A DNA stretch of 64,000 nt from Pseudomonas songnenensis. GTDB taxonomy: Bacteria; Pseudomonadota; Gammaproteobacteria; Pseudomonadales; Pseudomonadaceae. Location: assembly GCF_003696315.1 (NCBI RefSeq), contig NZ_RFFN01000002.1, positions 786,838 through 850,837 of the forward strand, read 5' to 3'. The stretch's first letter is position 1. Each line of letters starts with the position of its first letter. Below, in pieces: positions 60,453 through 64,000 of the stretch. The translations under genes and the position numbers were made by a program. The notes below the pieces were generated by a model. It ran no database searches. It was not told the origin of the DNA and was given only the letters and a program-made list of their open reading frames with translations.

Positions 60453-60499
60453 CATTTTCAGGTTCGGGTTTGCGAGCGAAGACCGCGGTGGGCGCTGCT

Positions 60500-61414
60500 T
60501 CAGTCTTGCGCGGGTACACCCACCTTGAAGCGGGTGATCTGCGGCAGGTCACGCAGGTAGCGGATGAGGTCTGGCGCGCCAGCTGCCTTCAGGCCTTCGC
60601 CGATGGCGTTGGCGGTCGGGTCGCGCTTTTCGAGCAACAAGAGTTCCGAATTGCTGGTGTCACGTAGTAGGGTCAAGCGGGCGTAGGGCACCTGGCTATC
60701 GAGAAGCAGGGCCATGAACTCACGGTCGCTCCAGGCCTGGGCTGGCATGGTCACGGCGTGATAATCGGCGTCCAGCGCATGAACGCCGGAGCGATCCAGG
60801 CGGTAGTCGGTTACGTCCGCGGTCAGCATCACTTCCAGGCCGCGCAAGCGGGCATAGGCCACGGCGCAGGCGAATGCTTCGAGGTGGTACTCACCTGCCC
60901 AGTAAAGCCGCTCGCCGAGCCAGCTGGCCTGGCGCACTTCTATCGGAGCCCCTTCGTCGAATCCGGGTAGGGCGCTGCTCAGCGCGCGAAGAAAATCCTT
61001 GTAGCTGATGATCCGCACCTGCCTGCAGGCGGGGGTCGTGGCGAAGGCCTCGAAGGTTGGGTAGCTCGGGCCGCTTTTGCGTTGTCCACCAAAGCCGTCG
61101 ATCTGGCGCAGGTCGAGCCGGGACCGGGTGCAATCCTTGCTGATCAGCCGAGCAAGCGCAGCGTGTGCGCGCGCCTTGTCTTCCTGGACCGGACCGGAAA
61201 GTGCGCCCCGAGGAAGCTCGAGTAGACGCTGCAGGCAGGGGCCGTCATTCCAGTAGATGCTGGGCTCGGGTTCGGGTAAACGGGAGAAGGGCAGTTGCAA
61301 GCTGCTGGCGCGTGCCTGAACGGGAAGCGAAGCCTTCGAGCGCAGCCCGAGGCGTTGCGCAAGTCTGGCGATTTGAGATGTCAGTAAAGGCATGGGCTCG
61401 GGCAGGCTCATCAT
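60500..61414 (-). CDS. Hypothetical protein, possibly DUF6685 family
   Basis: A 304-residue soluble protein. Two adjacent ATG codons at 61414 and 61411 and an inner one at 61393 are possible starts; upstream codons in the open frame run into non-conserved DNA. Recognisable features: SIYWNDGPCLQRLLELPRGA near residue 50, IDGFGGQRKSGPSYPTFEAF in the middle, and a compact C-terminal half (SWLGERLYWAGEYHLEAFAC). I recall this pattern from a Pseudomonas DUF only; no catalytic motif is evident. Convergent with gdhB. Confidence 0.68.
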   Translation of the reverse strand: MMSLPEPMPLLTSQIARLAQRLGLRSKASLPVQARASSLQLPFSRLPEPEPSIYWNDGPCLQRLLELPRGALSGPVQEDKARAHAALARLISKDCTRSRLDLRQIDGFGGQRKSGPSYPTFEAFATTPACRQVRIISYKDFLRALSSALPGFDEGAPIEVRQASWLGERLYWAGEYHLEAFACAVAYARLRGLEVMLTADVTDYRLDRSGVHALDADYHAVTMPAQAWSDREFMALLLDSQVPYARLTLLRDTSNSELLLLEKRDPTANAIGEGLKAAGAPDLIRYLRDLPQITRFKVGVPAQD

Positions 61415-61578
61415 GATGCTTGAGCTCTCAGGGCTACGGCCGAAGTGTGGCAGACCTGTGACGATTGCGCACGGGCTTTGCACCATTGATGCTTATGCCT
61501 GTAGCCAGGCAACCAGCCCTGGCCAATCCTCGCCTGTTGATGTGGCAATATCGCTGAATAGATCATTGAGGAGCCTCC

Positions 61579-61800
61579 ATGCCATATCTGGTGCTGGATA
61601 TCGCGCTATCCGCCGAACGAATGAAAGCGGTATATCAGGGCCATGCGAATCGAGTCCTGATCCGAAGCCGCGACGGCACGCGCGTCAGCCTGCCTGCGCA
61701 TCATCTGCGCCCGTTTCTGACCCACGAAGGTGTATATGGTTCCTTTGAGCTGGAATTCGCTGAACAGGGACATCTGCTGTGCTTGCGGCGCTTGAGATAA
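61579..61800 (+). CDS. DUF2835 family small protein
   Basis: A 73-residue protein. The family pattern is MPYLVLDIALSAERMKAVYQ, then ANRVLIRSRDGTRVSLPAHH and LRPFLTHEGVYGSFEL. It is probably a small beta-barrel-like protein of unknown function. GAGGAG lies about eight bases before ATG 61579. No operon partner is evident: the next gene, pyrD, starts 110 bases on. Confidence 0.82.
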   Translation: MPYLVLDIALSAERMKAVYQGHANRVLIRSRDGTRVSLPAHHLRPFLTHEGVYGSFELEFAEQGHLLCLRRLR

Positions 61801-61910
61801 CACCGTCGGCGCAGGTGCTCAGGCGGCTTCTTTCGTAGCTGGGGCCAGCGCTGTCCCCGCCTTGGGCTGCTATACTCCGCGTCCACATTTACCGAGACTT
61901 TAGGCTGCGT

Positions 61911-62942
61911 ATGTATAACCTGGCCCGCCAGCTGTTGTTCAAGTTATCTCCGGAAACTTCCCATGAACTTTCCCTCGAGCTGATTGGCGCCGGTGGCCGT
62001 CTCGGGCTCAATGCGATGTTGAGCAAATCTCCGGCCAGTCTGCCTGTGCGGGTAATGGGGCTGGATTTTCCGAACCCAGTAGGTTTGGCAGCCGGGCTCG
62101 ACAAGAATGGCGAGGCCATTCGCGGCATGTCGCAGTTGGGCTTCGGTTTCATCGAGGTGGGAACCGTGACGCCGCGCCCGCAACCGGGCAACCCGAAACC
62201 CAGGATATTCCGCCTGCCCGAGGCCGAGGCGATCATCAATCGCATGGGTTTCAATAACCATGGTGTAGATGCGCTGCTGGCGCGGGTTGAGGCCGCCAGA
62301 TTCAAAGGCGTGCTCGGTATCAACATCGGCAAGAACTTCGATACTCCCGTGGAACGAGCCGATGAGGATTATCTGCTCTGTCTGGATAAGGTCTATCACC
62401 ACGCCAGCTATGTCACGGTGAACGTCAGTTCGCCAAATACGCCGGGCCTGCGCAGCCTGCAGTTTGGCGATTCGCTCAAGAAGCTGCTCGACGCGCTGCG
62501 CCTGCGCCGCGAGGATCTTGAGATCATGCATGGCAAGCGTGTGCCGCTGGCCATCAAGATCGCTCCGGACATGACCGACGAGGAAACTGCATTGGTAGGC
62601 GAGGCGGTTTTTCAGGCGGGGATGGATGCGATCATCGCCACCAACACTACGCTCGGTCGTGAAGGGGTTGCCGGCCTGGCATATGCCGATGAAGCCGGCG
62701 GCTTGTCGGGTGCACCCGTACGGGAAAAAAGCACTCACACGGTCAGAGTGCTGGCGCAGACACTCGGCGGGCGGCTACCGATCATTGCGGTAGGCGGGAT
62801 TACCGAGGGTCGTCATGCGGCAGAGAAAATCGAGGCGGGTGCCAGCCTGGTTCAGCTGTATTCGGGCTTTATCTACAAGGGACCGGCATTGATCCGCGAG
62901 GCGGTTGACGCGATCGCGGCGTTGCGTTCACAAGCGCGCTGA
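61911..62942 (+). CDS. pyrD: Dihydroorotate dehydrogenase, quinone-dependent (class 2)
   Basis: Oxidises dihydroorotate to orotate in pyrimidine synthesis and passes electrons to quinone. A 343-residue, membrane-associated class 2 enzyme: the N-terminal helix [20 protein letters not shown] contacts the membrane, followed by [16 protein letters not shown], the catalytic serine region [14 protein letters not shown], and the FMN phosphate site [21 protein letters not shown] hairpin with G-rich flank follows at 62953-62974. Confidence 0.96.
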   Translation: MYNLARQLLFKLSPETSHELSLELIGAGGRLGLNAMLSKSPASLPVRVMGLDFPNPVGLAAGLDKNGEAIRGMSQLGFGFIEVGTVTPRPQPGNPKPRIFRLPEAEAIINRMGFNNHGVDALLARVEAARFKGVLGINIGKNFDTPVERADEDYLLCLDKVYHHASYVTVNVSSPNTPGLRSLQFGDSLKKLLDALRLRREDLEIMHGKRVPLAIKIAPDMTDEETALVGEAVFQAGMDAIIATNTTLGREGVAGLAYADEAGGLSGAPVREKSTHTVRVLAQTLGGRLPIIAVGGITEGRHAAEKIEAGASLVQLYSGFIYKGPALIREAVDAIAALRSQAR

Positions 62943-62952
62943 TGATGCCGGA

Positions 62953-62981
62953 AGGGGCTCCGGTTGGAGCCCCTGGGCTTT
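62953..62981 (+). terminator. Probable terminator of pyrD
   Basis: AGGGGCTCC (62953-62961) pairs with GGAGCCCCT (62966-62974) around GGTT. The tail GGGCTTTCT is only moderately T-rich, so efficiency is uncertain. Confidence 0.6.
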
Positions 62982-63034
62982 CTAGCCCGCCGCCCGGATA
63001 GGGCGTGCTGTATCAAGTCGGATGGATCGGTGAA

Positions 63035-63250
63035 TCAGCCGACCGCGTGAAGTTCGTTGAGTCTATGCAGACCGGCCGTGCCGGTCAGACCATCCCAGTT
63101 GTCGCCGCGACCCTCCCGCCAGCCGTTTATCCAGGCTTGGCGAACATTGGGATGCGAAAAAGGACAGAGGTCGCGAGATTTGCCATGTATGCCATGTTGA
63201 TAACCGCGCAGAAATGCTCGTTCCATCGGATCACGCTTGAGTCTTCTCAT
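63035..63250 (-). CDS. rmf: Ribosome modulation factor
   Basis: A 71-residue basic protein that dimerises 70S ribosomes into inactive 100S particles in stationary phase. The conserved N-terminus MRRLKRDPMERAFLRGYQHG and the central CPFSHPNVRQAWINGWREGR are diagnostic. Start ATG 63250. It is slightly longer than E. coli RMF (55), as usual in Pseudomonas. It is divergent from rlmL, with 356 bases between them. Confidence 0.94.
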   Translation of the reverse strand: MRRLKRDPMERAFLRGYQHGIHGKSRDLCPFSHPNVRQAWINGWREGRGDNWDGLTGTAGLHRLNELHAVG

Positions 63251-63606
63251 TGGGTATTGCCCTCAGTGGTTGACTGGTGTTCCTGTGGCCTCATGGCGAG
63301 ACCTGGCAGGTAGACTGCCTATGAAGCGCGCTGCCGGCGTGGCGCACTTCGCCGACACCATTGCGATGCCGGCCTGAGTTGAGTTCTAACCCAATGCTGA
63401 AGGCGCTGGAATGATCGTTTTGTCATAAGTAGGTAACGAATCTATGGTTCTGCCCATAAGCCCGGATTCCGGGGTAATCGAAGCGTTGGAATGGAGCTGC
63501 TCCGCAGGGCTATCGACATCATTTTCGTTACAGATTTTTCTTTTCTCTGCTGGGCCTGTTCCGACGAAAGGGTCGAAACGGTCTGAAGCACCTTTTGTGG
63601 AAACAC
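63251..63606. other. Gene-free stretch between rmf and rlmL
   Basis: No credible coding frame; both promoters must lie here. An AT-richer block at 63415-63440 and a T-rich run at 63532-63550 (ATTTTTCTTTTCTCTG) stand out against the GC-rich background. No specific operator was recognised. Confidence 0.5.
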
Positions 63607-64000
63607 CATGACCGACCGCCATGAACTGATCCTGACCTGTCCCAAGGGGCTCGAAGGTCTGCTGCTCGAGGAAGCCACCGCACTCGGACTGGAGGAAGCC
63701 CGCGAGCAGACATCTGCCATTCGTGGATTCGGTGCGCTGGAGGTCGCTTATCGGCTCTGCCTGTGGTCGCGACTGGCCAACCGCGTGTTGCTGGTGATCA
63801 GCCGTTTTCCTACGGTTGATGCCGAGACGCTCTACCAGGGTGTTCATGCCATCGATTGGGCGGACCACCTGCAGCCTGCCGGCAGCCTGGCTGTGGAGTT
63901 CAGTGGTCGCGGTTCCGGCATCGACAACACCCATTTCGGCGCACTCAAGGTCAAGGATGCCATTGTTGATCGCCTGCGCACCGCATCGGGTGAGCGGCCT
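63607..64000 (+). CDS. rlmL: 23S rRNA methyltransferase RlmL, N-terminal part (partial at window edge)
   Basis: The first 131 codons of the bifunctional 23S rRNA guanine methyltransferase (m2G2445 and, in gammaproteobacteria, m7G2069). ATG 63607 begins MTDRHELILTCPKGLEGLLL. The visible part is the THUMP-containing RNA-binding region (FHAIDW-like VHAIDWADHLQP, FGALKVKDAIVDRLR); the methyltransferase domains lie beyond base 64000. The frame is open to the window end. Confidence 0.92.

Noticed and set aside
1-64000. CRISPR array, tRNA or rRNA genes, insertion sequence or prophage
   Set aside because: No spaced direct repeats, cloverleaf or rRNA-like blocks, transposase, integrase or phage structural proteins were found in any frame; gene order looks chromosomal throughout.

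Overview
The window is GC-rich chromosomal DNA of a gammaproteobacterium. Gene content, gene order and promoter style point to Pseudomonas in the broad sense, most likely near the P. stutzeri group (Stutzerimonas). This is judged from synteny with the P. aeruginosa edd-glk-gltR-gts, aroC-mtn-alkA-speE and nasST/nasA/nirBD loci as remembered, not from a database search. No rRNA, tRNA, CRISPR array, insertion sequence or prophage was seen. The window is cut at both ends: edd at the left and rlmL at the right are partial.

Layout. 1-9.8 kb is the glucose uptake and Entner-Doudoroff island: edd (partial), glk, the GltR/GtrS two-component system, the GtsABCD ABC importer, and a porin that looks like LamB rather than the expected OprB. 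9.8-17.9 kb holds a tail-anchored hypothetical, a secreted alpha/beta hydrolase, aroC, an MFS carrier, and a methionine-salvage locus in which mtnD is intact but mtnC is only a decayed remnant and mtnB is gone. Two small PLDc_N-like membrane proteins, a periplasmic histidine phosphatase, alkA and speE follow. 18-33.5 kb is housekeeping and accessory: an RraB-like protein, LysR/TauE-SafE, ChrA, DUF1853, nadK, a metallophosphatase, a rhomboid protease, DUF1315, DUF2797, pepN, and a Ycf48-like/MMPL pair.

33.5-48.5 kb is the assimilatory nitrate region, almost all on the minus strand. The genes are nirB-nirD-nasC-cobA, a nitrate carrier (nasA) followed by a fused PP2C phosphatase/Ser-Thr kinase, and the nasS-nasT sensor/antiterminator pair. 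The most informative signal in the window is here. Four sigma-54-type -24/-12 elements lie before nirB, nasA, an uncharacterised membrane protein at 45518-46237, and nasS. The first three are each followed by an A1/G4 hexaloop hairpin (loop AACGNN) and a GGCGTC-type intrinsic terminator, the layout of a NasT/ANTAR antitermination leader. The uncharacterised protein is therefore a predicted new member of the NtrC/NasST nitrate regulon.

48.5-55.3 kb is a MoxR/Bat operon (moxR, DUF58, DUF4381, two VWA proteins, one fused to TPR, and batD). 55.5-64 kb holds the large NAD-glutamate dehydrogenase, a hypothetical, a DUF2835 protein, pyrD, rmf and the start of rlmL. The nitrate genes make ammonium, and the window also encodes the catabolic glutamate dehydrogenase. 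Glucose is phosphorylated by Glk and fed to Edd, while a PfkB-type kinase at 44 kb is unexpected for a classic Entner-Doudoroff pseudomonad.
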